This document shows positions 33,071-44,497 of a stretch of DNA of 64,000 bases, piece after piece. The stretch comes from Corylus avellana (lineage: Eukaryota > Streptophyta > Magnoliopsida > Fagales > Betulaceae). The stretch is from assembly GCF_901000735.1 (NCBI RefSeq), contig NC_081541.1:23295273-23359272 (forward strand), read 5' to 3'. A program made the position numbers and the translations under genes. The number at the start of each line of letters is the position of its first letter. Position 1 is the first letter of the stretch. The notes beneath the pieces are model-generated. The model saw nothing but the letters and a program-made list of their open reading frames with translations. It was not told the origin of the DNA and ran no database searches.

Positions 33071-34405
33071 TGATGTGGTATTTTTGTGACAAAAAATATC
33101 AATTATAAAATTACCACTCGCAATAGAACGAATCTCGTAGGATAGGGCTATATTGAGGGTGTCGAACCTCAAGGACTACAGGGGTTTTATTATCAAAATT
33201 CGAAAGATTAAATTTAACCTAATTAAAAAGAGAATTGATTTGATTTTGTTTAAAACTTAAAGTGAATGAAAATAAAAGAGATTTAAAATAAGAGAGAGTG
33301 TAGGGTATTGACTTCACCTCTATCCGCACAACAATGTTTAATCATAATTAATCCAAGAAATTCATTTTATGCATGTTATAAATAAACAAAAAACTACCTT
33401 ATTAAAGAATAAGCATAATCTATCTTCGGTTGGCACGGATCGTCCACCTAACCACTCAGATGTGGTACGACCTGTCTTTCATAGGTATAAATTATCAAAT
33501 TCTTAAACAGGATACATACAATCAATGAGTAAGTATAACCCATCTTCGGTTGGCATGGACTGTCTACCTAAATTACACTAAACTAGGGTGTAGTACAATC
33601 CGTCTTCCCTAGGCATGACCTATCAAATTCTATTGATCATATGTCAATTAAACCCATTGTATAACCATCATCCTCATAGTCACAGAAAACAAGAATGATT
33701 TGAGATCAATAAAAGTAAAATACTTTCTAAGACAAGAGAAGAATTTCACAAATATTGATTTTCAAATTTAAGAGCAATTGCATTTAATATGAAGAACTGA
33801 AATCAATTGTAGCAATCCTCATAGTTATACAATCAACATGCATAAATTGAAAGTCTAGAAATTAAATACAATCAAACCATTGTGCTTGGATAGGGTTACA
33901 TCAACACCCCACGAAGGGGTTTAGCCGCTCATGATCTTCTAAGTTTCAAAGACAATTTTCTGATTCCTAGCTCTAGGAAGCGGTGTGTTTTTTCTCAAGG
34001 CTTAGAGACTATTTATAAGGATTAGGAGAACCCTAAAAGCCCTATGAATCCCAGAAAAATCGTATTTTAGTCTCTCAGTCGGATTGGGAGACCTAGAAAA
34101 ACTTTCATTCTGAATTTCGAACTCCTTTTTGTCTCTGTCGCTCGTGTGCGCTCGAGCGCACTGTAGCTACATTAACGTGCTACAGTAACTTTCTACAGTA
34201 AATTGTTACAATACCGCTACAGTATTTTGCTACAGTGCTGCTACAGTACTTGAAATGCATTTTGAGCTCAAAATCAATGATTTTCTTGTATCTTTATTAA
34301 ACACCCGAAAACACAAAAACAAAACAAAATCAAACAAATAACAACGCTAAGGAATTAACATATGCAAATTAAGGGGCTTGAATGTGCAACATTTGGCACT
34401 TATCA
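33071..34405 (-). repeat. 3' LTR of nested gypsy (1,335 bp)
   Basis: Matches 40646-41941 along its length with scattered changes and small indels. An antisense TATA (TATTTATAA) lies at about 34010-34019. It includes a GCGCTCGAGCGCA word at about 34150 and a run of CTACAGTA-type words (34160-34250). Confidence 0.93.
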
Positions 34406-35912
34406 CACCCCCAAACTTATATATTGCTAGTCCCTTAGCAATACAAAACAGAAAATAAACAGAAAAAATAAAAAGATAAATCCATCTTTCGTGGGATGTA
34501 CGATTGCATTTAGCGTATGCAACATGGCTTTTAAACCCTTAGGCATTCCCTAGAGGACAAGTGAAGTCTCGTGAGGGTTTTCTAGGAATGATACCCACAA
34601 ATATTATCATCATTATATCATTCAAAAGGATAAAGCATCACAAAAATAATGGTTCTCATTCATTAGTAAGCTTAAAATTATAAACTCCATCTTCAAAATT
34701 CCAAAGAATTTACAAGTCAAATCACTTACAAATGGCAAATTGAGATACACAAATTTCAATTAGTGCAACGTGAACTAACACGTAGTCATGAGGCTTCAAA
34801 ATAATTCCAATATGAATGAATCACCTTCTTAGAATTTATTGGACTTCATATCAAATGAAACAACCAAGGCATACATTTTTTTTTGTTGTAGGCTTTGCAA
34901 TGCTTAACTCCCTTAAGCTTTCTAGTTGACCCATGTATCGAGTGTTAGGCCAATGTCTCCCAAACCAAATGGCTTTAGGGCACTGGGTGTAAAGTCACCC
35001 CTAAGGATTTACTAACTTGAGTCAAAAATGCTGCGAAGCTAAGCTAGCAATTTTATTAACCAACCCAAAAATTTCACTTTTTGACACGAACACTCACTGT
35101 TTAAAGATGCAAGATGTCCGGTTACTCAGCGAAAACTTCAAACTTGATATTTTATTTTTTTTAATTTTTTTAATTTTTTTAATACATATATAGCATGCCA
35201 AAGTTATTAATCCAATATGTCACCCAACATAATTCAAGATATTGAAAACAAACATAATTGGTCTCAAAATTCATACCTCACAGACATGTGCTGGTGTGCT
35301 CAAGATAGATTTAAATTGAAACAAGAAGCATCTCATGTTGCTAAAAGTAAGTAACAAGACTTAAAATCCCTAAGTCATATGATCATTTGTTCATAACTTT
35401 AAGCCTATCAATGAAATTTAAACTAGAATCAATGCTCAACCATATGCTTAAGAATGACATAGCAACAAAAATGGACCGTGTTTTGTTTTTCCATACCCCC
35501 AAACTTGAATGATACATTATCCCCAATGTATGTATAGAACTAAAGAATAAGATCAAGAGTATAGGAATACCTGAATGAGCAGATGGGGGCATATTATACC
35601 CCCAAACTTGAATGCAAAAACACGTCCTAAAAAGGTGATACTCCAACCAAACACCAATCAAGTGCATACATTGTTGTAAAAATATAATCAAATAATGAAG
35701 CAACAATGGATAAAATAAACCTGGATGGAGATCATGTACCCTGGTGGAGTGAGGAGTCAAGCGCACAGGGCTGCGCTTGATCCTATGAGGTATTTCTCAA
35801 TGTAAGTCTGAGTCCCGAAGGATCTTACCTCGATCCTTCAGAAGTCCAAGCAAGCTCTTCCATCTCTTCTTCTTTATGATCATCTAGCACTCCACAAGGA
35901 AGAGGATTCCTC
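34406..35912 (-). other. Noncoding 3' interior of nested gypsy
   Basis: About 1.5 kb between the protease ORF and the 3' LTR. No RT, RNase H or integrase motif was found in any frame. It holds repeated CCCCCAAACTTGAATG words on the + strand, at about 35500 and 35600. Confidence 0.6.
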
Positions 35913-36797
35913 TTACATCCTGAAACTGCTTCTCCCAGCTAATAGGTCTTGATACTCCCCGTGATGATGTTCAGGGTGTTTGTCTCGAACTGGTTTCATG
36001 ATCAACCTCTTGTCTCTATGGGAGTTCTCAAAAACTGGGGTAGCCAGGGAACTTACCAAAAAAATTTCCACCCCAATGAAATCCACTTCAACAACCTTCG
36101 AATGAAATATGTCCCCTGTGGGGTTGTCATCAGGTGTTGAAGTACTTGAAGTGAGAGGCATAGGCTCCGGTGGGTTGCTCCATGATGGAACTTCAGATAA
36201 AGGATCAGGAGGTGGGTCTTCAACAGTGTCTCCAATGTCATCCAAGAAGAAACATACATTCTGATCGGGCGCATTCTGGAAGGCATTGAAGATGTTCAAT
36301 TTGATCTTCATATTCCCAAAAGAGTTCTTCATTACTCCAGTTCGGCAATTGATGCATGCATTGGCTGTGGCGAGGAAAGGACGCCCAAGGATGACTGGAA
36401 TCTGCGTCTCTGGATTTAAGACCGGTTCTGTGTCCAGAACTATAAAGTCAACTGGATAGTAGAACTTGTCCACCTTGATAAGGACATCTTCCACAATCCC
36501 ACGGGGTTTCTTGATCGAGCAGTCAGCCAATTGCAAGACAGTACTTGTTGGTTTCAATTCCCCGAAGCCTAGTTTCTGATATACCCAGTATGGAAGCAGA
36601 TTAACACCAGCTCCTAAGTCGAGGAGAGCTCTCTCAATCTTAGTGTTTTCGATGACGCACGAAATTGTAGGTGCTCCAGGGTCTTTGAACTTTGGAGGAT
36701 TGTTATGCTGAATCAGAGAGCTTACTTGCTCGGTGAGAATGACCTTCTTAGGAATGTGCTTCTGATTCTTCCTCTTTTGAGTGCACAAGTCCTTCAT
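35913..36797 (-). CDS. Retropepsin-like gypsy protease ORF (294 aa)
   Basis: An open frame reads SCVIENTKIERALLDLGAGV then NLLPYWVYQKLGFGEL, with D-L-G-A in place of the D-S/T-G-A catalytic triplet (residues about 57-60). PVILGRPFLATANACINCRT follows. This matches the aspartic protease of Athila/Tat-like gypsy elements. The Ser/Thr to Leu change next to the catalytic Asp suggests reduced or lost activity. The frame ends in a Pro/Ser-rich tail. No pol follows, so the protein would serve only gag processing, if anything. Confidence 0.75.
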   Translation of the reverse strand: MKDLCTQKRKNQKHIPKKVILTEQVSSLIQHNNPPKFKDPGAPTISCVIENTKIERALLDLGAGVNLLPYWVYQKLGFGELKPTSTVLQLADCSIKKPRGIVEDVLIKVDKFYYPVDFIVLDTEPVLNPETQIPVILGRPFLATANACINCRTGVMKNSFGNMKIKLNIFNAFQNAPDQNVCFFLDDIGDTVEDPPPDPLSEVPSWSNPPEPMPLTSSTSTPDDNPTGDIFHSKVVEVDFIGVEIFLVSSLATPVFENSHRDKRLIMKPVRDKHPEHHHGEYQDLLAGRSSFRM

Positions 36798-37031
36798 AAA
36801 TTTTGCATAGGCTAGAATTTGCTTGATGGCATCAAGGAGTGGGATGTTGATTTGAACCTACTTGAAGGTTTCCATCATGTCTTGTATCTTCTCTCCTTGT
36901 TTCCCGAAGAGGGAGGGTGCCTTAAGCAGCTCTGGGAATGGGACCTTAGGCTCATATGGTACCTCAGGAGTGGGGGCAGATGATGAAGATGCCTCGATGC
37001 TTACTTGTTTACCCTTGTCCTGATGTAGATT

Positions 37032-38630
37032 CTATGGGGCCTCAATTTGCTCATCCTTCTTTTCTTCCACATGATTGTCAACCAGTCTGCCGCTTCGCAA
37101 TGTGGTGACGGCTTGAATTTGCTCCAGATGAGGCGTGCTTTCTTCTACCATGTATAGTCCCCTAGGGTTGGTCACTGGCTGACTTGGAAGCTTTCCTTCA
37201 TCCCTCCTGTTGAGGGCATTGGCAACTTGTCCCACTTGAGCTTCTAGCTTGGCAATGGATTGGGAATGTGAGTTTACTATTTCCGCTTGAGATTTGACCG
37301 TTTGCTTTATCTCGCCCGCCAGCTCACTCATCATTTTTAGCATTCGATCCTCAAAATTAGAATCTGAGGGAGGTGGTGCGGCCTGGTATTGCTGCTGTGG
37401 AGGCTGGTAAGTGGAATGAAGTTGGTAGGGCTGCCTGTTGGATTGAGCTTGATTGTGTGGCCCTGGGGCTGAGTTGCCCGAATTCGGATTCTTCCATGAG
37501 AAATTTGGATGATTTCTCCACCTGGGGTTGTAGGAATTGGAGTACGGATCATTACCCTGTCTGGAGAAAGCTGCATTACCTTGTCTGGAGAAAGCTGCAT
37601 TAACCTGCTCATTAGCAATATCAGTATAATTTCCAGTAACAAGGCAGTTATTTACATGATGCATAGGATTAGAACAGAATGAGCATTATTCAGGTAGTGT
37701 GTGCGTGTGAGAAGCATTAGGAGCAAAACTAGCAGTCATCCATTGGTCTAGCTTCTTGGTGATAACCTCAACTACTTGGTTGGCCATGTTTGGGGAATGG
37801 CCTGCTTCATACAAACTTTCTGTCTTGAGTGCTTTAGGTGTTGGTGCCCTTCGTCTGGTGGAAACCTGCTGAAGAGAATTGTTACTCAAATTTTCAAACA
37901 TAGACCGTGCTTCATCTTCGCTTTTTAACATGAATGTTCCTCCACATGATGCATCCACCATTTTTCTATTGGACTCAGTCAGGCCATCCTAGAAACACTG
38001 CACTAGCTGCCATTTTGGCACAGTATGGTGTGGACATGATCTAAGCAAGCTCTGCAGCCTATCCCAAGTCTCATGGAAATCTTCTCCCTCATATTGGGAG
38101 AAGGTAGTGATAGCTCTCCTAGTGTCATTGGTCATTCCTATGGGAAAATACTTCTTAAGAAATTCTTGCTGCAATTGAGCCCAAGAAGTGATAGAGTTGG
38201 GTGTTAAGGACTGGAACCAATGTTTGGCTTTTTCCTTGAGGGAGAAAGGAAAAAGAAGCATCCTTAGGGCATCCTCAGTGAATCCAATCATTTTAGTGGT
38301 ATCACAAATTGCTTCGAAATCACTGAGGAAGTCATAAGGATTTTCAGTGCTAAGCCCTAGGAAAGAAGGTAAACTTCGTATAGTGCTGGGCTTAATTTCA
38401 TAATGGGTTGCCGTAATTTCCGGCAGTCGGAGACATATGGGAGTAGTGTAAGTGGTAGGAAGATAATGATCTTGCAAAGCTACGTGGTTACCGTCACCTA
38501 TGGTCTCAGTGGAACGCTCTTCTAGCAAATTAGGGGTCCTTTGGGATCTAATTTGTCTAAGAGTGCGTTCAATTTCAAGGTCGCAAGAAATTAATAGAAG
38601 AGACAAAGAACGGTGACCGAGCATAAACAA
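37032..38630 (-). pseudogene. Gypsy gag, copy 1 (left of gap)
   Basis: Capsid-like gag domain: LPSFLGLSTENPYDFLSDFE, AICDTTKMIGFTEDALRMLL, AKHWFQSLTPNSITSWAQLQ, EFLKKYFPIGMTNDTRRAI and FHETWDRLQSLLRSCPHH. Next comes a stop (VQCF*), MVDASCGGTFMLKSEDEARS, another stop, then a CCHC knuckle CSFCSNPMHHVNNC and a Gln/Pro-rich tail. Two stops break it, both shared with copy 2. Confidence 0.85.
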
Positions 38631-38688
38631 AACAAGAAGAAAAGAAAAACTAAGCTAAAATAGAAAAGTAAAGCTCACAAACGGCCCT

Positions 38689-38788
38689 NNNNNNNNNNNN
38701 NNNNNNNNNNNNNNNNNNNNNNNNNNNNNNNNNNNNNNNNNNNNNNNNNNNNNNNNNNNNNNNNNNNNNNNNNNNNNNNNNNNNNNNN
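38689..38788. other. Assembly gap of 100 N
   Basis: Exactly 100 unknown bases, the conventional placeholder for a gap of unknown size. Confidence 0.99.
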
Positions 38789-40278
38789 TCTTCTACCATG
38801 TATAGTCCCCTAGGGTTGGTCACTGGCTGACTTGGAAGCTTTCCTTCATCCCTCCTGTTGAGGGCATTGGCAACTTGTCCCACTTGAGCTTCTAGCTTGG
38901 CAATGGATTGGGAATGTGAGTTTACTATTTCCGCTTGAGATTTGACCGTTTGCTTTATCTCGCCCGCCAGCTCACTCATCATTTTTAGCATTCGATCCTC
39001 AAAATTAGAATCTGAGGGAGGTGGTGCGGCCTGGTATTGCTGCTGTGGAGGCTGGTAAGTGGAATGAAGTTGGTAGGGCTGCCTGTTGGATTGAGCTTGA
39101 TTGTGTGGCCCTGGGGCTGAGTTGCCCGAATTCGGATTCTTCCATGAGAAATTTGGATGATTTCTCCACCTGGGGTTGTAGGAATTGGAGTACGGATCAT
39201 TACCCTGTCTGGAGAAAGCTGCATTACCTTGTCTGGAGAAAGCTGCATTAACCTGCTCATTAGCAATATCAGTATAATTTCCAGTAACAAGGCAGTTATT
39301 TACATGATGCATAGGATTAGAACAGAATGAGCATTATTCAGGTAGTGTGTGCGTGTGAGAAGCATTAGGAGCAAAACTAGCAGTCATCCATTGGTCTAGC
39401 TTCTTGGTGATAACCTCAACTACTTGGTTGGCCATGTTTGGGGAATGGCCTGCTTCATACAAACTTTCTGTCTTGAGTGCTTTAGGTGTTGGTGCCCTTC
39501 GTCTGGTGGAAACCTGCTGAAGAGAATTGTTACTCAAATTTTCAAACATAGACCGTGCTTCATCTTCGCTTTTTAACATGAATGTTCCTCCACATGATGC
39601 ATCCACCATTTTTCTATTGGACTCAGTCAGGCCATCCTAGAAACACTGCACTAGCTGCCATTTTGGCACAGTATGGTGTGGACATGATCTAAGCAAGCTC
39701 TGCAGCCTATCCCAAGTCTCATGGAAATCTTCTCCCTCATATTGGGAGAAGGTAGTGATAGCTCTCCTAGTGTCATTGGTCATTCCTATGGGAAAATACT
39801 TCTTAAGAAATTCTTGCTGCAATTGAGCCCAAGAAGTGATAGAGTTGGGTGTTAAGGACTGGAACCAATGTTTGGCTTTTTCCTTGAGGGCGAAAGGAAA
39901 AAGAAGCATCCTTAGGGCATCCTCAGTGAATCCAATCGTTTTAGTGGTATCACAAATTGCTTCGAAATCACTGAGGAAGTCATAAGGATTTTCAGTGCTA
40001 AGCCCTAGGAAAGAAGGTAAACTTCGTATAGTGCTGGGCTTAAATTCATAATGGGTTGCCGTAATTTCCGGCAGTCGGAGACATGTGGGAGTAGTGTAAG
40101 TGGTAGGAAAATAATGATCTTGCAAAGCTACGTGGTTACCGTCTCCTATGGTCTCAGTGGAACGCTCTTCTAGCAAATTAGGGGTCCTTTGGGATCTAAT
40201 TTGTCTAAGAGTGCGTTCAATTTCAAGGTCGCAAGAAATTAATAGAAAAGACAAAGAACGGTGACCGAGCATAAACAA
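38789..40278 (-). pseudogene. Gypsy gag, copy 2 (right of gap), probably assembly duplicate
   Basis: Same protein and same two stop codons as copy 1, with only a few substitutions (for example ICLRL to TCLRL, TTKMIG to TTKTIG). The copy at 38789-40336 is 1,548 bp, exactly as long as 37141-38688. See the finding on the gap. Confidence 0.85.
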
Positions 40279-40369
40279 AACAAGAAGAAAAGAAAAACTA
40301 AGCTAAAATAGAAAAGTAAAGCTCACAAACGGCCCTTAGATGCACTGGGATTTTGGATGCAGGCTGCTG

Positions 40370-40515
40370 CTGGTGCGCTCGATCGTACGGCAGGGTACGC
40401 TCGAGCGTATTGCCGCAGATGGGTGCGAGCGTAGGCGTGGAGGGATCGAGCGCAGAAGGTGGAGTGCGTACGTGCGCTCGATCACATGCAGGCTGCGCTC
40501 GATCGCAGTCACAAA
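40370..40515. repeat. GCGCTCGATCGCA-type word cluster in gypsy leader
   Basis: Six or so variants of GCGCTCGATCGCA / GATCGAGCGCA within 145 bp, in both orientations, giving a GC-rich CpG-dense patch in AT-rich surroundings between the 5' LTR and gag. Confidence 0.8.
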
Positions 40516-40645
40516 GATGGGCAGCTACGGACCTGTTTGAGAATTCTAAAAAAAATAAAAATAAAAATAAAGCACAAAAACAGAATTAAAGTTAGCAATG
40601 GAAAATAGGAAATTAGATTATTAAGCTAAAATTAATCCTTAAAAT

Positions 40646-41941
40646 TGATGTGGTATTTTTGTGACAAAAAATATCAATTATAAAATTACCACTCGCAATA
40701 GAACGAATCCCGTAGGATAGGGCTATATTGTGGGTGTTGAACCTCAAGGACTGCAGGGATTTTATTATCAAAATTCGAAAGATTAAAATTAACTTAATTA
40801 AGAAGAGAATTGATTTGATTTGTTTAAAACTTAAAGTGCATGAAAATAAAAGAGATTTAAAATAAGAGAGAGTGTAGGGTATTGACTTTACCTCTATCTG
40901 TACAACAATGTTTAATCATAATTATTCCCAGAAATTCATTCTATGCATCTTATAAATAAACAAGAAACTACCTTATTAAAGAATAAGCATAATCTATCTT
41001 CGGTTGGCACGGATCGTTCACCTAACCACTCAGATGCGGTACGACCCGTCTTTCTTAAGAATAAATTATCAAATTCTTTAACAGGATACATGCAAGCAAT
41101 GAGTAAGTATAACCCATCTTCGGTTGGCACGGACTGCCTACCTAAATTACACTAAACTAGGGTGTAGTACAATCCGTCTTCCCTAGGTATGACCTATCAA
41201 ATTCTATTGATCATATGTCAATTAAACCCATTGTATAACCATCATCCTCATAATCACAGAAAACAAGAATGATTTGAAATCAATAAAAGTAAAATATTTT
41301 CTAAGACGAGAAGAATTTCACAAATATTGATTTTAGAATTTAAGAACAATTGCATTTAATATGAAGAACAGAAATCAATTGTAGCAATCCTCATAGTTAT
41401 ACAATCAACATGCATAAATTGAAAGTCTAGAAATTAAATACAATCAAACTGTTGTGCTGGAATAGGGTTACATCAACACCCCACGAAGGGGTTTAACCGC
41501 TCATGATCTTCTAAGCTTCAAAGACAATTTTCTGATTTCTAGCTCTAGGAAGCGGTGTGTTTTTTCTCAATGCGTAGAGACCTATTTATAGGGATTAGGA
41601 GAACCCTAAAAGCCCTAGGAATCCCAGAAAAATCGTATTTCAGTCTCCTAGTAGGATTGGGAGACCTAGAAAAACTTTCCTTTTCAATTTTAGACTCTTT
41701 TTTGTCTCTGTTGCGCATGTGCGCTCGAGCGCACTGTAGTTACAGTAACGTGCTACAGTAAATTGCTACAATGCCGTTACAGTACTTGAAATGCATTTTG
41801 AGCTCAAAATCAATGATTTTCTTGTATCTTTATTAAACACTTGAAAACACAAAAACAAAACAAAATCAAACAAATAACAATGATAAGGAATTAACATATG
41901 CAAATTGAGGGGCTTGAATGTGCAACATTCGGCGCTTATCA
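40646..41941 (-). repeat. 5' LTR of nested gypsy (1,296 bp)
   Basis: Same ends and order as the 3' LTR, with fewer CTACAGTA-type words (41735-41785). The visible divergence means the insertion is not very recent. Confidence 0.93.
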
Positions 41942-41987
41942 GTAGGAAACACACCATTATTGTTGCCTGCCTTGGATATAACCCCGC
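41942..41987 (-). pseudogene. Outer Tat-type gypsy protease piece
   Basis: 46 bp between two inserted elements. On the - strand it reads YPRQATIMVCFLLV, continuous with [11 protein letters not shown] at 33070 once the GTAGG duplication is removed. Confidence 0.8.
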
Positions 41988-44497
41988 TGATGCGGTATTT
42001 TTGTGTTAAAAAATAATCAATAATAAAAAGAACCACTTGCAATAGAACGAATCCTTGTCGGATAGGGCTCTATAGAGGGTGTCGAACCTCAAGGACTGCG
42101 GGGTATTGTTATCGAGCTTTTCAAGATGAAATATAACTCAATTTAAAAGAGATTGATTTGATTTTGTTTATTACTAAATTAAAGGAACAAAAGTAAAGAC
42201 ATAAAAGTAAAGGTAGAGTAGTGATGAGAGAAAGAATAGGGATTTCACCACTCACCGCATAACAATGGTCAATCACAAATTAATAAGGAAAATTCTTATT
42301 ATGCATGATATAGAACTCATCTCACTCGAGTAATTAAGAAAATATCGTCATTTAAGAAATATATATAACCCATCTTTGGTTGGCACGGACCGTCCACCTA
42401 ACCACTATGATGCGGTACGATCTGTCTTCCGAAGGTATGGATTATCTAATTCCTTAATAGGCTACATATATTCAAGGGAATAGTATAACCCATCTTAGGT
42501 AGGCAAGAACTATCTACCTAAATTACATTAAACTAGGGTGTAGTACAATCCGCCTTCCCTAGGCATAGTCTATATAACCCTCTTGATCATATGCTAGTTA
42601 AAACCATTGTACAACAATCATTCACATAATCACAAAAAATATGAAGGATTGAGTTCAATCAATATAAAAGACTTTTTAAGACAAGAGAAGAATTTCATAA
42701 TGATTGAATATAAACATTAAAAACAATTCTCATAATTATACAACCATCATGCATATAGAAAAACCCAAACTAAAATACAATTAAACCATTGTTACTTGGA
42801 AATGGCAACATCAATGCCTTACTATAGAATTAGCTGCTCATCTTGGTGCTGGGATGGCCTCTTGTCATGGGTTATCTCCTCTTCAATTTGTCAAGCCTCC
42901 AAAAAGATTTTTGTATCTAAAACTAAGCACACCTTTCTCTTGAAGTTTGAGGTCAATTTATAGGGAGCAAACAAGTCCTAGAAGCCCAAGGAATCCCTGA
43001 AAGATCGTAGGTCAGTCTCCTAGTCCAAGTGGGAAACTGAAACCCTTCTTAAGGGTGGATTTGGGCTCTTTCCAGACTTTTGAGCATGAGTACGCTTGAT
43101 ACCAACTACGCACATGGGCTGAGGTGCGCTCGATCCCTCTTATGGTGCGCTCTACGCACATGGCTGTTTTACGCTCTTATCTTGAAGGTCAATTTCGGCA
43201 TATAAAATGTCCGAATTAAGAAATTTGTATTTCACAATGATTTGTAGCATTTTGAGTTGGATTTCCAATGCCACTAGTTTCACTTTAATCTGATATTCAA
43301 ATAAAAATTTATGGTCAAATACGGAGACGTGTGCTAGGTCTTCTCAAAGTGTGTTTTAAGCCCAAAATCAATGATTTTTCTTGTATTCTTCCTAAGAACC
43401 AGAAAACACTAAAACAACACAAAATCAAACAAATAACAACGCTAAGGAATTCTCATATGCGAGTTAAGTGGCTTGAATGTACAACATTCAGTGCTTATCA
43501 CACCCCCAAACTTATATATTGCTAATCCTTTAGCAATACAAAACATTAAATAAAACTGAAACACAACAGGATAAATCCTTCTTTCGTGGGATGTACAATT
43601 GGATTTAGCGTATGCAACAAACCTTTTAAACCCTTAGGCATCCCTACAGGACGAGTGAAGTCTCACGAGGGCTTAATAGGAATGATACCCACAAGCATTG
43701 TTACTACCATGTTATTCCTAAGAATGCAGCACCATAAAAATCATGGTTCTCATTCATTAGCAAGCTTAGCAAAACAAACTTCATCTTCACAATTCCAGGA
43801 AATTAAGAATCAAGCTACTAAACATGGGATTATGAGATATCACAAAATTCAACTAGTGTAGAGTGAACTTAACACATAGTCATGAGGTTTCAAAAACTAA
43901 TCTAAATCATGCGTGGTTCAATACTCAAATTTCGCCCCCATTGGATAGAACAACGCAACCGTTAAGTAGTCCCCGGCAATGGCGCCAAAAATTGATGTGG
44001 TCTTCTTAAAGCCAAAATAATATCAATAATAATAAACCATCTGCAATAGGACAAATCCTTGTTGGATAAGGCTATAAAGAGGGTGTCGAACCTCAAGGAC
44101 TATAGGGGTGTTGTTATCAAGTTTGTGAAGATTAAAAGTAACTTAAGAAAAGATTTGGGATTTGTGTTTGCAACTAAATTGCATGAAAATAAAAGAGAAT
44201 TTAAATATAAGAGAGAGTGCAGGCTATTGACTTCACCTCTATCCGCACAACAATGGTTTATCATATTTAATCACACACATTCATTCCATGCAGGTTATAA
44301 ATAAACAAGAAAATACCTTATTAAAGAATAAGTATAATCCATCTTCGGTTGGGACGGATCGTCCACCTAGCCACTAAGACGCGGTATGACCCGTCTTCCC
44401 TAGGTATAGCCTATCTAACCCTTTTGATTATATGTCAGTTAAAACTATTGTATAATCATCATCCTCATAATCATAGAAAATAAGAATGATTTGAGTT
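41988..44497 (-). mobile_element. Gypsy deletion derivative: two LTRs, almost no interior
   Basis: 3' LTR at 41988-43500 (TGATGCGG...GCTTATCA), a 492-bp interior starting with the polypurine tract (antisense CACCCCCAAACTT), a PBS at 43970-43987, then a second LTR at 43993 truncated near 44497 by copia sequence. The LTRs belong to the same superfamily as 33071-34405 but are a different subfamily. No coding sequence remains. Confidence 0.8.
43970..43987 (-). promoter_or_regulatory. Primer-binding site, tRNA-Asp type
   Basis: TCCCCGGCAATGGCGCCA on the + strand equals the 3' end of plant tRNA-Asp (GTC) except for one base (C to T at the 11th). The - strand TGGCGCCATTGCCGGGGA is therefore the PBS. 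It lies 5 nt inside the 5' LTR end, as in Tat/Athila-like gypsy elements. Confidence 0.88.

Larger units (their letters stand above)
33071..41941 (-). mobile_element. Full-length nonautonomous Ty3/gypsy element (gag and protease only)
   Basis: LTRs at 33071-34405 (3') and 40646-41941 (5') share TGATGTGG...GCTTATCA ends when read on the + strand. The flanks are GTAGG at 33066-33070 and 41942-41946, a perfect target duplication. A polypurine tract (antisense CACCCCCAAACTT, 34406-34418) abuts the 3' LTR. The interior encodes gag and an aspartic protease but no RT or integrase. The tRNA-Asp PBS expected beside the 5' LTR is missing. It sits inside the protease region of the outer Tat element. A sequence gap lies inside. 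Confidence 0.92.
26190..41987 (-). mobile_element. Outer Tat-lineage Ty3/gypsy element, heavily nested
   Basis: The - strand carries protease end (41987-41942 and 33070-32863), RT (32610-31653), RNase H (31240-30918), integrase zinc finger (30823-30536) and integrase core (30481-29981). A convergent + strand ORF (26640-30030) and an LTR candidate (26190-26590) follow. The gene order protease-RT-RNaseH-integrase with an extra antisense ORF before the 3' LTR is that of Tat-lineage gypsy. It is interrupted by a solo LTR and by a full gypsy element. The 5' LTR is not seen; the 5' end is cut by the insertion at 41988. Confidence 0.8.

Noticed and set aside
38650..39312. A gag frame reading through the N gap
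   Set aside because: The gap has unknown length and content, so continuity is meaningless.
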